Shown: positions 35,554-45,825, numbered from the stretch's first letter. The stretch is DNA of 64,000 nt from Trueperaceae bacterium (GCA_036381595.1 DASVCN010000034.1:48081-112080); one strand, 5' to 3'. The notes: generated from the sequence alone by a model not told the origin. Made by a program: numbers and translations.

Positions 35554-36516
35554 TCAATCGGACCGGCGGGCGAGCTCATCCCTCTGCAGCAGGGCAGCGC
35601 GCCTCTCTCGCAACCGAAGCAGTTCGCTGTCTCGTGCGAACCCCGTGCCTTGCGCCTGAACGGCGGCTGTCGTCGGACTGTCGCCGTAGTCGAAGTGAAC
35701 GCGGAGTTTCGCCGCGGTACCTTCGTACAGGCGCCCCTCTGTCCAAACGAGGCTCGAGCCAGGAGTCAAGCCGTCGGAGGCAGGCTCGTCGAGATAGGAC
35801 CAGCCCAGCGGAGCACCCGCGCCGTCGAGGAGGAAGTAGACACTGTATCTGCCGGGGTAGAGGGTCGTCGAGCCCTGGTTCTGCCCCGTCACGGTCGTCA
35901 GGACACCCGTTCCGTCGACCTCGTAGTCGACCGGCACCAGTTTTCCTGCCTGATCCAAGGTCCCTGGATTGGCGTAGAGGGAGCCGATCTGGATGTTGTC
36001 GACCAAAGACCAGTATGCAGGGTCTCCGTCGAGGGGAACCTCGATACCGGTCAGGTAACCGGTCTCCCCGGGGCCCAGACAGTCGTTACTCAGGTTCCCG
36101 CTGCCGATCCTGCCGACGCTGCCCTTGAGGAGGGCGAAGGAGTCGGCGATCAACTCGGTGGCGCCGTCTCGGTAACTGATGCCGTCTGCCATTATCCAAC
36201 AGAGCGTCTGCGCGGACTCGTTGGTTACCGGCAGAGTCAGGTAGATGGCCTCGGTCGCGTCGCTGAAGCGAGTGAGGTAGGCGGTCCCCAATCGAAGGTC
36301 AGGATGATCGGTCACGAGAGTGTGGTCGGCGATCTTCCTCAGGGCGCCGATACTCGCATCACCGCTGCCCAGTGGCTCGTTCTCAACTATGCCCGAGCTG
36401 TTGCCAGTGGCTTCACTGTCCCTGAACCCGCTACCCCCATCGGTCGAGGTAGTGCCGCAGGCTGTCAGGAGGACAAGCAGTAGGGGGACGAGAGCAAGAC
36501 GCGAGAACTGATTCAC
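35554..36516 (-). CDS. Hypothetical lipoprotein
   Basis: 320 aa, not recognised. Signal peptide MNQFSRLALVPLLLVLLTAC with lipobox LTAC, then a Gly/Ser-rich linker and a beta-rich extracytoplasmic domain. Two Cys in the domain (TLCWIMADG and NDCLGPGE) could form a disulfide. The C-terminal 30 residues are Arg-rich and helical. GTG start at 36516. Confidence 0.68.
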   Translation of the reverse strand: MNQFSRLALVPLLLVLLTACGTTSTDGGSGFRDSEATGNSSGIVENEPLGSGDASIGALRKIADHTLVTDHPDLRLGTAYLTRFSDATEAIYLTLPVTNESAQTLCWIMADGISYRDGATELIADSFALLKGSVGRIGSGNLSNDCLGPGETGYLTGIEVPLDGDPAYWSLVDNIQIGSLYANPGTLDQAGKLVPVDYEVDGTGVLTTVTGQNQGSTTLYPGRYSVYFLLDGAGAPLGWSYLDEPASDGLTPGSSLVWTEGRLYEGTAAKLRVHFDYGDSPTTAAVQAQGTGFARDSELLRLRERRAALLQRDELARRSD

Positions 36517-36837
36517 CAGAACGACTTCCGATCGTTGCGCGTCGTCCTTGGGCGTATTCGCCCTGTCGAGGCGAAAGCCGAGTCGGGAGGTGGCGTTGCG
36601 GCGGGTTACGGATGGGGACAGGAGAAGACGTATCGGACGACGGTAGATTGGTCCGTAACCCTACCACCTGCTCGTAACGCTATTACGGCCGCTCGAAAGA
36701 TGTCCGTTAGCATTCTCATATGCTACCTGCCGAGATACAGCCGCATTTCGACAAACTCTGGGCGGCTGCGATGATTCAGGGATCCGAGCACGCCGGCACG
36801 ATCGAGCCGCGGCGGTCTCGTGCGCGGCGCCCTCGGC
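36517..36837. other. Intergenic region, no gene seen
   Basis: 321 nt between the lipoprotein start and the Cdc48-like stop. The only notable structure is the inverted repeat at 36603-36661; no clear promoter was identified for the lipoprotein gene. Confidence 0.5.
36603..36661. repeat. 10-bp inverted repeat
   Basis: GGGTTACGGA (36603-36612) and TCCGTAACCC (36652-36661) are perfect inverted copies 39 nt apart, upstream of the lipoprotein gene; could be a regulator site pair. Confidence 0.5.
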
Positions 36838-39114
36838 CTACTGAAAGCCTATCCGCCGCGACCGCGGATTCTCCTGCTTCAGTTCCTCGACCATGCGCCG
36901 GTACTCCTCCTCCATCTCCGGCGTCACCGAGGCGCGGGTCTCTGCCAGCGCCTGCTCGAAATAGCGCATCGAAACGGCCTCGGTCTGCAGGTTCTCCCGC
37001 AGCGCCTGCATCCCGGCCCGCCTGACCAGGTTCTCCAGGTCGGCGCCGGTGTAGCCCTTGGTGCGATCGGCCAACTCGCCGATGTCGACGTCCTCGGCCA
37101 GCGGCATCCCGCTCAGGTGGATGCCCAGGATCACCTCGCGCCCCTCCAGATCGGGCACCGGCACGTAGACGACCTCGTCGAACCGGCCTGGGCGCAGCAG
37201 CGCCTGATCGAGCAGGGTGGGTCGGTTCGTCGCCCCGATCACCACCACGCCCTGGAGCTCTTCGAGTCCGTCCATCTCGGAGAGCAGAGTGTTCACGACC
37301 CGCTCGGTGACGGCCGGCTCACCGAGGCCGCCTCCTCGCTGCGGCGCCAGCGCATCGATCTCGTCGAGGAATATGACCGTGGGCGCCACCTGCCGAGCAC
37401 GCTGGAACAGTCTCGCCACCTGTTTCTCCGACTCCCCGTACCATTTCGACAGCAGATCCGACGACTGCATCGAGGTGAAGTTGGCCTCCGACTCACGCGC
37501 TACCGCCTTCGCGACGAGCGTCTTGCCGGTGCCGGGTGGGCCGAACAGCAGGATCCCCTTGGGCGCCCGGATGCCCAGCCGACGGAATGCCTCGGGCTCC
37601 TTGAGGGGCAGCTCGATGCCCTCCTTCAACGTCTGCTTGACCTCGTCGAGGCCGCCTATGTCTTCCCAAGCTACGTCGGGCACCTGGATCATGATCTCGC
37701 GCAGCGCCGAGGGCTGGATGCGCCTCATCGCATGGGTGAAGTCCTGGGCCGTCACCTGCAGGTTCTCGAGCATGTCGGGTGGGATCTCCTCGGCCTCCAG
37801 GTCGATCGAGGGTAGCGCCCGTCGCAACGCGTCGATGGCGGCCTCGCGTGCCAGGGCCGAGAGGTCGGCGCCCACGTAGCCGTAGGTGACGCGCGCCAGT
37901 TCGTCGAGGTCGACGTCGTCGGCGAGCGGCATGCCGCGGGTGTGGATCTCGAGCGTCTCGCGCCGGCCGTCCCGGTCCGGCACGCCTACGACGATCTCCC
38001 GGTCGAAACGACCCGGCCGCCGCAGGGCCTCATCGATAACGTCGACCCGGTTGGTCGCGCCGATCACGACCACGTTCTGCCGAGGCTCGAGCCCGTCCAT
38101 CAGGGTGAGCAGCTGAGCGACCACCCGGCGCTCGACCTCTCCGCTGGCCTCGGAACGCTTCGGCGCGATCGAGTCGAGCTCGTCTATGAACACGATCGAC
38201 GGAGAGTTCTTCTCCGCTTCCGCGAATATGTCGCGCAGACGTTGTTCAGACTCGCCGTAACGGCTGCCGATTATCTCGGGTCCGCCGATATGGAAGAAGC
38301 GGGCGTCCGATTCGTTCGCCACGGCCCGTGCAAGGAGCGTCTTGCCCGTCCCTGGCGGTCCGTGGAGCAGTACCCCCTTGGGCGGATCTATGCCCAGTCG
38401 CGAGAAGAGCTCGGGGTGCTTGAGCGGCAACTCGATCATCTCGCGCACCTGCTCGATGGCCGAGCCCATGCCCCCGACGTCGTCGTAGGTCACGTCGATC
38501 TTGCGGGCGTCCTCGGGCTCCTCGTACTGAGGCCGCAGGTCGATCTCCGTCTCGCCGGTTACCTGCACGACGCCCCTCGGATTGGTCGAGGTGACCAGCA
38601 GGCGTATCTCCTGGAGACCGAAGGCGCGCTGTTCGAAGAGCGCGCGGAACACTTCGTCGGGGAAGGGGCCGCCGTCCGTCTGGTGACCGCGACGGTAGAC
38701 CGACGTAGAGATGACGTCGCCGGCGACCAGGGGTCGACCCAGGAGGGTGCGCAGCAGGGCCGCGCCCGGGCCCGAAAGGCGCACGTTCTTCTGCGCCGGC
38801 GCCAGAACGACCCGCTTGGCCGGTTTGACCTCGGCCCGCCGCACCTCCACCTGATCGCCGATGCCGGCGCCCACGTTCGACCTCATCAGCCCGTCGAGCC
38901 GGATGATGTCGAGGCCCTCGTCCTCTTCGTAGGGAGGCGCCGCCAGCGCCGCGGTGGTTCGCTTGCAGGCGATCTCGACGACGTCACCCTGACGCAGGTC
39001 GAGGCGCCGCAACGCCTGGCTGCTGAGCCGGGCCACGCCCTTGCCGACATCGGGGCGTTGGGCGCCCGCGACCTGTAGCTTCACGCTCTTCTCGACACCG
39101 GTCTGTTCGGCCAT
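36838..39114 (-). CDS. Cdc48/VCP-like AAA+ ATPase
   Basis: Two-ring protein unfoldase/segregase, 758 aa. N-domain (residues ~5-190) with double-psi-barrel features ([20 protein letters not shown]). D1: Walker A GPPGTGKT, Walker [15 protein letters not shown], Arg-finger region [11 protein letters not shown]2: [36 protein letters not shown]. Linker helices and the order match archaeal Cdc48. Known partners in eukaryotes and archaea are ubiquitin-like adaptors or the proteasome; none are nearby. ATG 39114 follows GGGGGAG. The C-terminus ends RSRRIGFQ, without the eukaryotic HbYX tail. Confidence 0.93.
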   Translation of the reverse strand: MAEQTGVEKSVKLQVAGAQRPDVGKGVARLSSQALRRLDLRQGDVVEIACKRTTAALAAPPYEEDEGLDIIRLDGLMRSNVGAGIGDQVEVRRAEVKPAKRVVLAPAQKNVRLSGPGAALLRTLLGRPLVAGDVISTSVYRRGHQTDGGPFPDEVFRALFEQRAFGLQEIRLLVTSTNPRGVVQVTGETEIDLRPQYEEPEDARKIDVTYDDVGGMGSAIEQVREMIELPLKHPELFSRLGIDPPKGVLLHGPPGTGKTLLARAVANESDARFFHIGGPEIIGSRYGESEQRLRDIFAEAEKNSPSIVFIDELDSIAPKRSEASGEVERRVVAQLLTLMDGLEPRQNVVVIGATNRVDVIDEALRRPGRFDREIVVGVPDRDGRRETLEIHTRGMPLADDVDLDELARVTYGYVGADLSALAREAAIDALRRALPSIDLEAEEIPPDMLENLQVTAQDFTHAMRRIQPSALREIMIQVPDVAWEDIGGLDEVKQTLKEGIELPLKEPEAFRRLGIRAPKGILLFGPPGTGKTLVAKAVARESEANFTSMQSSDLLSKWYGESEKQVARLFQRARQVAPTVIFLDEIDALAPQRGGGLGEPAVTERVVNTLLSEMDGLEELQGVVVIGATNRPTLLDQALLRPGRFDEVVYVPVPDLEGREVILGIHLSGMPLAEDVDIGELADRTKGYTGADLENLVRRAGMQALRENLQTEAVSMRYFEQALAETRASVTPEMEEEYRRMVEELKQENPRSRRIGFQ

Positions 39115-39339
39115 AGGCTCCCCCAATTCCTGGTCGAGCCTAGGACCTGAACCGGGCCGCGACAAGGGCAGGGCAGACATAGCCCGAAGCGACGAGGCCC
39201 AGTGGACACGGGTTCGGCAGTTCGAGGGCGGGCCAGGCACAGGTTACGTCCGGCACTCGCCAGGGAACGGGCACGACACCTACAGCCAGCGCGGGCCTGG
39301 GCTACAGCCAGAACAGTCCACTCTCCCGGGAAAGGCTGA

Positions 39340-39345
39340 TACTGT
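39340..39345 (+). promoter_or_regulatory. Leaderless-type -10 box of the ferritin-like/VIT1 gene
   Basis: TACTGT ends 6 nt before the GTG at 39352; no ribosome binding site fits. Confidence 0.5.
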
Positions 39346-39351
39346 TTCGTT

Positions 39352-40452
39352 GTGACCGCGACCACTCTCGAGCGCAGGGAACTGTTGGAACACCGACAGG
39401 ACGAGGCGGATACCGCCTACATCTACGAGTCGATAGCTGCCACCACCCGCGAGCCCGAGGTGAGATCGCTCCTCGAATCGCTGGCGCGGGAAGAGGGGGC
39501 GCACCGCAGGCAGTTCGAGGAGCGCCTCGCCGCGGTTCCCGAGTTCCGGCCGTCACCGCGCGCGCGGTTCCTCGTGGCCGTCGCCCGCCTCCTGGGTGAG
39601 CGGCTCGTGCTTGCACTGCTGCGCCTCGAGGAGGGCCGTGAGGTCGCTCGGTTCCTGAGGCTGGCGCAGTCGGGGGTGGACGAGCCGTGGCTGAGGCAGT
39701 TGGCGCGCGAGTCGGCCGCCCATGCGCGCGCGCTCGGTCGACTCACCGGCGTCCGCTCCGACCCCTGGCACCACAACGAGGCCGGCGGCATGGTGCGCAA
39801 TGTCGTCTACGGCTTCAACGACGGGCTCACCGCCAACTTCGGCCTGATCGCCGGCGTGATCGGCGCCTCTGTGAGCCGGGAGATCATCCTCCTCACCGGC
39901 TTCTCGGGCCTGGTCGCGTCGGCCTTCTCGATGGCCGCCAGCGGCTACCTGGCGGCGCAGAGCCAACGGGAGGTCGACGAGAACGAGTTGAACACGCAGC
40001 GCACCGAACTCCTGCTCTGGCCCGAACAGGAAGAGTCGTACCTCGCCGGCGTCTACCGCGAGCGGGGCCTCTCGGAGGAGGAGGCCAGGGTCGCTGCCGA
40101 ACGGGTCATGAGCGACCCCGAGGTAGCTCTTCAGGAGCTCGCCAAGGAGAAGCTCGGCATCGGTGAAGCGGGCGAATCGCCGATCAGGGAGGGTGTCACG
40201 ACCGGCGTCGCGACCGTCTTCGGAGCGCTGGTGCCCATCGTCCCGTTCTTCTTCGGTGGCGGCGCCTGGGCCGTAGCCGCCTCCTTCCTCGTCGCCATGG
40301 CCGCGCACTTCCTGGTGGGCGCGGCACGAAGCGCACTCACTGGCCGGAACTGGTTCCGCAGCGGCTTCGACATGTTCGTCGTTGGCCTTGGGGTAGCGGC
40401 GGCGGGCTACCTCGTGGGTTACCTGCTCACCGGCATCCTGCCCGCCGGTTGA
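39352..40452 (+). CDS. Ferritin-like domain fused to VIT1/CCC1 iron/manganese transporter
   Basis: 366 aa, architecture like membrane-bound ferritin MbfA. Residues ~5-140 are a four-helix rubrerythrin-type domain with Glu/His metal ligands (DEADTAYIYESI, EEGAHRRQFEE, ESAAHARALGRL). Residues ~150-366 are VIT1: VVYGFNDGLTANFGLIAGV, FSMAASGYLAAQSQREVDENE, the Glu-rich metal loop ERGLSEEEARVAAERVMSDP, then three C-terminal helices. Expected to sense or oxidise cytosolic Fe/Mn and export it. GTG start. 3 nt upstream of the HAD gene. Confidence 0.87.
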   Translation: MTATTLERRELLEHRQDEADTAYIYESIAATTREPEVRSLLESLAREEGAHRRQFEERLAAVPEFRPSPRARFLVAVARLLGERLVLALLRLEEGREVARFLRLAQSGVDEPWLRQLARESAAHARALGRLTGVRSDPWHHNEAGGMVRNVVYGFNDGLTANFGLIAGVIGASVSREIILLTGFSGLVASAFSMAASGYLAAQSQREVDENELNTQRTELLLWPEQEESYLAGVYRERGLSEEEARVAAERVMSDPEVALQELAKEKLGIGEAGESPIREGVTTGVATVFGALVPIVPFFFGGGAWAVAASFLVAMAAHFLVGAARSALTGRNWFRSGFDMFVVGLGVAAAGYLVGYLLTGILPAG

Positions 40453-40455
40453 GCG

Positions 40456-41058
40456 ATGCGGGCAATCATCTTCGACCTGTCCGAAGTGTTGATCGCCGGC
40501 CTCATCGGGATCGAGACGTCGCTTGCCGAGCGCTTCGGCATGGACCCGGAAGCCGTGCTACGGGCGTTCGGCGGGACCCACCTCGACGAGCTTCTTCACG
40601 GCCGGAGCAGCGAAGAAGAGTATCTCCAGTCGGTCCTGGGAGTGCACGGCTGGGATGCCGGAGCGGCCGAGTTGAAAGAGCTCATCCGCGCGAACTTCCG
40701 CCGGCGGGTGGAGGGGATGGACGAGATCGTCGAGGCTCTGGCGGAGCGCTTCGATCTGGTGCTCCTCTCGGATCACGGTACCGAGTGGGTGAACTTCATC
40801 CGCTCGATCCACCCGTTCCTGGGCCAGTTCTCACACCAGTTCTACTCCTGCGAACTGGGCTGCACGAAGCGAAGCCCGGAAGCGTTCCTGGCGGTGCTGC
40901 GGGAGTTGGGCGGAACGCCGGGCGACTACCTGTTCATCGACGACAATCCGGGCAACGTGGAGGTCGCACGAGGCGTCGGGTTGGACGGCATCAGATTCAC
41001 CGGGGCCGAGTCACTCCGCGACGAACTCGACCGCCGGGGCATCACCCTGTCCCGCTAG
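40456..41058 (+). CDS. HAD-superfamily hydrolase
   Basis: 200 aa, YihX-like. Motif I is FDLSEVL, so the nucleophile Asp is present but the second Asp is Ser, as in some HAD enzymes. Motif II in LVLLSDHG, motif III Lys in CTKRSPEAF, motif IV FIDDNPGNVEVA. Likely a small sugar- or nucleotide-phosphatase. Its ATG follows the VIT1 stop by 3 nt, so the two are co-transcribed. Confidence 0.85.
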   Translation: MRAIIFDLSEVLIAGLIGIETSLAERFGMDPEAVLRAFGGTHLDELLHGRSSEEEYLQSVLGVHGWDAGAAELKELIRANFRRRVEGMDEIVEALAERFDLVLLSDHGTEWVNFIRSIHPFLGQFSHQFYSCELGCTKRSPEAFLAVLRELGGTPGDYLFIDDNPGNVEVARGVGLDGIRFTGAESLRDELDRRGITLSR

Positions 41059-41361
41059 TGGGGCGGATCGATCCGGTACAGCAACAGGTCCAGCTCGTTG
41101 CCGGCCATTCCGGTCACTCGCTTCTCGGCGACCACCTGTCCGCCCAGCGACTCAGGGATCTTGCGACTGCGGAGGTTCCAGCGTTTCGTCGATCGAACCG
41201 GCAGGCTTTGGGATCATGTACTCGGTGATCCGGGCCGAGAACTCGTGGAAGATCGCCTCGGCATCTTCGCGGGCCGTGGCGCGGAGCCTCACTCGTGGAC
41301 CCTCGATCACGAGGTCGACGAGCGGAACCGGGCGCTCCGAGAGGAAGCGGAAGCCGCTCAT
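41055..41361 (-). pseudogene. GNAT acetyltransferase remnant with internal deletion
   Basis: The first ~55 codons from ATG 41361 read as a RimJ/RimL-type N-terminus (PRVRLRATAREDAEAIFHEF ... YMIPKPAGSIDETL). The frame then stops, but a different frame continues with the family C-terminus (NLRSRKIPESLGGQVVAEK ... NELDLLLYRID) to a stop at 41057-41055. About 80 central codons, including the acetyl-CoA loop, are missing and the halves are out of frame. The 3' end overlaps the HAD gene stop. Confidence 0.75.
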
Positions 41362-41372
41362 GGCGCCTTGCC

Positions 41373-41840
41373 TCAGCGCTCGTAGAAGGGCGGAGGTTCT
41401 ATGCCGAGCTGCCTGAGGTAGACGTAGCCCTGAGCTCGGTGGTGGATCTCGTTGTCGATCTGGTAGAGGAGTCGCGCCAGGTTCGACTGCGCCGGTCCTC
41501 CGAAGAAGTGATCCGGCTCGACCCGCTCGAGCTTTTCCCCGGTGATCGAGGGCCAGTACTCGCGGATCGACCGCAGCGACTCGTCCCAGGCCTCGAGCAG
41601 TTCCGCCTTGCTCTTCACCTGTTCGTACTCCAGCCGCCACTCCCAGTGATCGTTCGCGATCCCCTCGAGCAAGGGCGTGACCTCGAGGGCTTCGCCGATC
41701 ATCTCGCCGAAGCTCCGCAGAGGCTCGACCCTGTGGCTGAACAGCTCATCGTCTGGAAAGGCGGCGATCGTGCGGCGGGTCAGTCGCCGGTGGCCCTCCC
41801 AGTGCTCCAGTAGTTCGTCGAGGTCGATTACACCTTCCAC
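41373..41840 (-). CDS. DinB-family protein
   Basis: 155 aa four-helix-bundle protein. HWEGHRRLTRRTIAAFPDDE and the EIHHRAQGYVYLRQLGIEPP ending with the third metal-ligand His are typical of DinB/YfiT-like putative metal-dependent thiol-transferases. The GTG at 41840 is supported by GGGAGGTAA; the upstream in-frame start at 41867 is not. Sits just upstream of the GNAT remnant. Confidence 0.82.
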   Translation of the reverse strand: MEGVIDLDELLEHWEGHRRLTRRTIAAFPDDELFSHRVEPLRSFGEMIGEALEVTPLLEGIANDHWEWRLEYEQVKSKAELLEAWDESLRSIREYWPSITGEKLERVEPDHFFGGPAQSNLARLLYQIDNEIHHRAQGYVYLRQLGIEPPPFYER

Positions 41841-42119
41841 AGTTACCTCCCGTCCAATGCCTACCATGCGCTCGAACGGTGCTACATCTCGTTCGTTAAG
41901 CCCTACCCGGCATCACTGGAATCTTCTCGCCCTCGGTCGAAACCGGCAGAGAGATGGAGCATGGGACTTTCCGCGTCAGACTCTCTAGTTGGTCACGGCC
42001 AGCTGCTGCTCGAGCGCCTCGACCGGTTGGTCGACGAACTCCCGCATGACTCTGAGGAAACGCCGGCCTAGGCAGGCAGCAAGGGTAGTCCCACGGGATC
42101 GGCGAGTCGAGCAGGGCCT
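41841..42119. other. Intergenic, possible gene fragment
   Basis: No intact gene. On the minus strand a coding-like tail (RVMREFVDQPVEALEQQLAV, stop near 41986) is preceded in another frame by ALLDSPIPWDYPCCLP, hinting at a short decayed or frameshifted ORF. Confidence 0.3.
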
Positions 42120-42521
42120 TCACACGTGCGGGAAGTTGGGGTTCCAGGCGACCTCCCAGAGGAAGCCGTCGGGATCGGCGAAGTAGCCGGTGTAGCCGCC
42201 CCAGAACGCCTTCGCCCCGGGTTTGACGATCCGTCCACCGGCCCGCTCGGCCTCCTCCAGTACGGCGTCGACCTCTTCTGCCGTCCGGACGTTGTGGGCG
42301 AGGGCGAAACCCGGGAAGCCGCCGCTTCCCCCGTCCTGCATCCCGGCGTCCGCGGCCAGCTCTCCTCTGGGGTAGAGCGCCAGCCAGGTCCTGCCCATCT
42401 CGAAGAAAGCCACCCCCGCCTCATCGTTCAGCTGATCCTTGTCCAGCAACCGCCGATAGAACTCCCTCGACGCCTCGAGGTCGCTCACGCCCAGCGTCAC
42501 GAAACTGATCCTCGACTCCAT
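42120..42521 (-). CDS. VOC/glyoxalase-family protein
   Basis: 133 aa. VSDLEASREFYRRLL opening and GGYTGYFADPDGFLWEVAWN close match the vicinal oxygen chelate fold; His/Glu metal ligands are only partly present (the C-terminal Glu in WEVAW is). Could be a glyoxalase-like, dioxygenase-like or resistance protein. Good GGGAGGTAAG before the ATG. Confidence 0.85.
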   Translation of the reverse strand: MESRISFVTLGVSDLEASREFYRRLLDKDQLNDEAGVAFFEMGRTWLALYPRGELAADAGMQDGGSGGFPGFALAHNVRTAEEVDAVLEEAERAGGRIVKPGAKAFWGGYTGYFADPDGFLWEVAWNPNFPHV

Positions 42522-42541
42522 CGCTTACCTCCCGGTCACTC

Positions 42542-43711
42542 TCAAGAGAGTTCGATGACGGTGAGCTCGCGCTGAGGGTCGGTGGTGATCCTTGGCCCGG
42601 CCTCTTCGAGCAGCACGTCTATCTCGGAGCGTACGCCGAACTCGGGAAGGTAGACGCCCGGCTCGACCGTCACCGCGATGCCCGGCAATAGCTTGCGGGT
42701 ATCGCGGGTCTCGAAATCATCGAGGTGCACGGCGTCCCCATGCGTGGAGCGGGTCCCAAGGCTGTGGCCGGTGCGGTGGATGAAGTACTCACCGTAGCCC
42801 TTGCCCGCGATATGGCCGCGCACCTTCCGGTCGACGTCGCTGCCGCTTGGCCGCCTGCCGGCCTCGTACGCCTCCCGCATCGTCCGCACGCCGATGTCGC
42901 GAGCGTCGCGAACTATCTCGAACAGCTCGAGGAACTTCGCCGACGGCGGGCCGTACGACCCCATCCAGGTGATGTCGGCGTAGGGAGCGTCGCCGTCGGC
43001 CTCCTTCGCGAAGATGTCGAGCAGGATCGGGTCGCCGGGTTGGAGACGGCGGCCTCCCTGGGAGGGCGTCACGAAGTGGGGGTCGCCGCTGTTCGGCCCG
43101 AAGCCCACTATCGCTTGGTGATCGAAGGTGAGTCCTGCCTCCTGGAGCACCCGGGTGATGACTCGCTGGACCTCCGACTCGTTAGCCGACGCGCCGTCGC
43201 TCGCCCTCCGGGAGATGAAAGAGATGGCCTCGTCCTTGGCCCGGTACACCCCGGCCACCGCCCGCTCGTGCGCGGCGATCTGCTCGTTCGTCCAGGCGCT
43301 GAAGACCTGGAGCAGATCGCCCGAGCTGACCGGCTCGACCCCCAAATCCCGGAGCAGCTCTACTGTGCCGGCATCGACGAAGGAGAGGTAGGGGATGTCG
43401 TTGCGCGGTGAGTACTCGAGGGCGACCGGGCCTTCGGGAAGCAGCTGGGCTAGCTCCGCCTCGAGTGAGGAGCGCGAGCTGTAGCTCACGACCTCGAACG
43501 GCAGGTCGGGAAGCGAGCGGCGTTCGATGGCGTGAACGAGCAGGGTGGGGGTGCCCCGCGCCGGCACCAGCAGGAATACCCGGCGGGTGATCAGCCCACC
43601 CAGTCCCATGAAGCGCTTCGCGACCGGGTTGGAGCCGCGGAAGTCGTAGAGAAGCCAGCCGGCCAGGCCTTGGGCGCGAAGCTCGGCTTGAGCGGTCTCG
43701 ATCCAGTCCAT
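42542..43711 (-). CDS. M24-family Xaa-Pro aminopeptidase
   Basis: 389 aa. Creatinase-type N-terminal domain (LRAQGLAGWLLYDFRGSNPV) and pita-bread C-terminal domain. Metal ligands appear in ILLDIFAKE, DITWMGSYG, the GHSLGTRSTHG His, VEPGVYLPE and VRSEIDVL. The ATG at 43711 has TATAAG 6 nt upstream, a leaderless pattern. Likely a cytoplasmic peptidase acting on Xaa-Pro peptides. Confidence 0.86.
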   Translation of the reverse strand: MDWIETAQAELRAQGLAGWLLYDFRGSNPVAKRFMGLGGLITRRVFLLVPARGTPTLLVHAIERRSLPDLPFEVVSYSSRSSLEAELAQLLPEGPVALEYSPRNDIPYLSFVDAGTVELLRDLGVEPVSSGDLLQVFSAWTNEQIAAHERAVAGVYRAKDEAISFISRRASDGASANESEVQRVITRVLQEAGLTFDHQAIVGFGPNSGDPHFVTPSQGGRRLQPGDPILLDIFAKEADGDAPYADITWMGSYGPPSAKFLELFEIVRDARDIGVRTMREAYEAGRRPSGSDVDRKVRGHIAGKGYGEYFIHRTGHSLGTRSTHGDAVHLDDFETRDTRKLLPGIAVTVEPGVYLPEFGVRSEIDVLLEEAGPRITTDPQRELTVIELS

Positions 43712-43717
43712 TGGCGA

Positions 43718-43723
43718 CTTATA
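43718..43723 (-). promoter_or_regulatory. Leaderless-type -10 box of the M24 gene
   Basis: TATAAG on the minus strand, 6 nt before the ATG. Confidence 0.45.
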
Positions 43724-43741
43724 CCAGAGCGACCGGCTGTG

Positions 43742-45205
43742 CTAGCGGCGGGCGGAAGGACGAGGCAACACCCACTCCTCGAAGAACTGTTGGAGCGAGC
43801 AGTCGCAGTGCTCCTCTGCCAGCTGCCTGAACTCGAGGGTAGTAGCGATACCGAAGGCGTTCCGCTCCACGTAATCGTTAATGAAGCCGTCGAAGGTTGA
43901 ATCCCCCACCATCTGGGCGAGCCGCTCCACTACGAGCGGGCCCAGCCCGTAGATGACGGCGCCATACTCGCTCCCGCTGTAGCGGCCCACGGGGAGGCCG
44001 ATAGGCAGACGGTTACGGCCGATCTGCTCCCAGCGCTCGAGCAGGCCCTGTCGGAAGAGCCGGTACCCCGGCTCGCCGTACACCTCCCGGTAGTAGCGCA
44101 TCGTCAGGTACTGGGTGACCGACTCGTCGAGCCACGGCTCGCTCACCTGGTCGTTGCCCACGAGAGAGTAGAACCACTGGTGCCCCACCTCGTGGGCGAC
44201 GGTGCTCTCGAGGAGGATCCTCTGGTCCTCCTCGATCAGCTCGCGCCGGATGGCGATGATCCCCGGGAACTCGACTCCCAGGGCGCTGGTTGTTATCGGA
44301 ACCAAGTCGAGTTCCCGGAACGGATAGTGCCCGTACAGGTCGCCGAAGAGGCTCAGCGAGCGGAGCGCCGTCTCGACGGCCCTCTCCATGAGCGCCCGAT
44401 TCTCGGGCCGAGCGTAGGCCCGCACCGTGACACCGTCCTGAGCCCGGACTATCTGCTCCCACTCCTCCCCCGCGGCAAGATAGAAATCGCGAACCGGTCC
44501 GGCGGCGAACTCCACGATCTGCCTGCCGCCCTCCAGGTTCCACTCGATCAGATCGCCACTTGCGGCGACGCCAAGGCTGGCGGGGGCGTCGAGTCTGACC
44601 CTGAAGAAGGAGCTGCGGGCGTAGACGAGGTCGCCGTAACGCGGAGGAAGGTCGACATCCCATCCTTCCGAGTCATGAACGGCGAGGAGGGCGTAAGCGT
44701 GGGCCAGCGAAAGTACCCCTTCGTCCAGAGCCAGGATCCCGTAGTTGCCGCCGCCGGTCTCGGGGACCGCGAGTCGGTAGTCGAGCTTCACGGTTGCCGC
44801 CTCACCGGGCTTCAGCTGGACAGGCAGGTCGACACGCATGACCGTCTCGTCGCCCGCGAAACCGGGGCTCACCGCCTCACCGTTCACCTGGAGGTCCCCT
44901 ACCGTCATCCGTCCACCGATGCGGTTGGGCAGGAGCAGGAAGTAGAGTTCGTGCCACGCTTCGGCGCTGTAGTTGGTGACTCGCACCTCTTCGGTCGCGG
45001 TGAGCTGCGTTCCGTCGAGGGTCCAGTCGAGCCGGTAGACGGTTGCGTCGCCGAGGTCGGGCAGATCGGCGCTCATGGTGGGGTGGACGCCGCGCAGGTA
45101 GGGCACCGCGTCCTGCCGGGCCCGCGTCCCGCTCTGCGCCAGTGCCGCCGCCGACATCAGCAGCAGGATGGCGATGACCCCCCTTAGCCCCCCGATCGGC
45201 TTCAC
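43742..45205 (-). CDS. M1-family zinc metallopeptidase, exported
   Basis: 487 aa. Signal peptide ([19 protein letters not shown]), an N-terminal beta domain, and the M1 catalytic domain with [15 protein letters not shown] and the third ligand Glu in EPWLDES, the HExxH-x18-E pattern. [11 protein letters not shown] segment stands in place of the classical GAMEN exopeptidase motif, so aminopeptidase specificity is uncertain. Coupled to hisG by GTGA. Confidence 0.82.
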   Translation of the reverse strand: MKPIGGLRGVIAILLLMSAAALAQSGTRARQDAVPYLRGVHPTMSADLPDLGDATVYRLDWTLDGTQLTATEEVRVTNYSAEAWHELYFLLLPNRIGGRMTVGDLQVNGEAVSPGFAGDETVMRVDLPVQLKPGEAATVKLDYRLAVPETGGGNYGILALDEGVLSLAHAYALLAVHDSEGWDVDLPPRYGDLVYARSSFFRVRLDAPASLGVAASGDLIEWNLEGGRQIVEFAAGPVRDFYLAAGEEWEQIVRAQDGVTVRAYARPENRALMERAVETALRSLSLFGDLYGHYPFRELDLVPITTSALGVEFPGIIAIRRELIEEDQRILLESTVAHEVGHQWFYSLVGNDQVSEPWLDESVTQYLTMRYYREVYGEPGYRLFRQGLLERWEQIGRNRLPIGLPVGRYSGSEYGAVIYGLGPLVVERLAQMVGDSTFDGFINDYVERNAFGIATTLEFRQLAEEHCDCSLQQFFEEWVLPRPSARR

Positions 45206-45825
45206 CCTCCGCTCCCCTCCCGGACCGCTCTGAGACGGTCGATCAGCGGCCTCAGCCTCTCGCCCTTCAGTTTCAGGGCCGCCCTGTTGACCACGAAACG
45301 GGCGCTCGACTCGAGGATCACATCTACCTCGGCCAAGCCGTTCGCCCTAAGCGTCGCTCCCGTCTCGACGACGTCGACCACGGCGTCGGCGAGACCGGTC
45401 AGGCAGGCGAGCTCGACGTTGCCGGAGAGTCGCACGACCTCGGCCGAACTCCCGAGGCGCTCGAGGTAAGTGGCGGTGACCCTGGGATACTTGGTCGCCA
45501 CCCGCCTGATCGTGCCCGACTCCCCGCTCGGCCTGATGAGCGACAGCCGGCAGGCGGCGAAGCCCAGGTCGACAGGCTCGTAGAGGTCGCTGCCCGCCTC
45601 GAGCAGCACGTCCTTGCCTACGATCCCGGCGTCGGCGACGCCCAGTTCGACGTAGACGGGGACGTCGGCATTGCGCATCTCGATCACGGCGAACTCGTCG
45701 GCGTGGTGGCGGAGCGCCCTCGGGTCGGCGGAGAGCTCCAGCGCGATGCCGGCGGCCCTCAGCCGGGTCAGGCTCTCCTCCAATACCCTCCCCTTGGGCA
45801 GCGCCAGAGTCAGGCTCGGCTTCAC
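45202..45825 (-). CDS. hisG: ATP phosphoribosyltransferase, short catalytic form
   Basis: First enzyme of histidine synthesis. 207 aa, the short form lacking the C-terminal regulatory domain, which needs His[31 protein letters not shown] and [18 protein letters not shown] (PRPP loop) are present. GTG start overlaps the hisZ stop. Confidence 0.95.
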   Translation of the reverse strand: MKPSLTLALPKGRVLEESLTRLRAAGIALELSADPRALRHHADEFAVIEMRNADVPVYVELGVADAGIVGKDVLLEAGSDLYEPVDLGFAACRLSLIRPSGESGTIRRVATKYPRVTATYLERLGSSAEVVRLSGNVELACLTGLADAVVDVVETGATLRANGLAEVDVILESSARFVVNRAALKLKGERLRPLIDRLRAVREGSGG

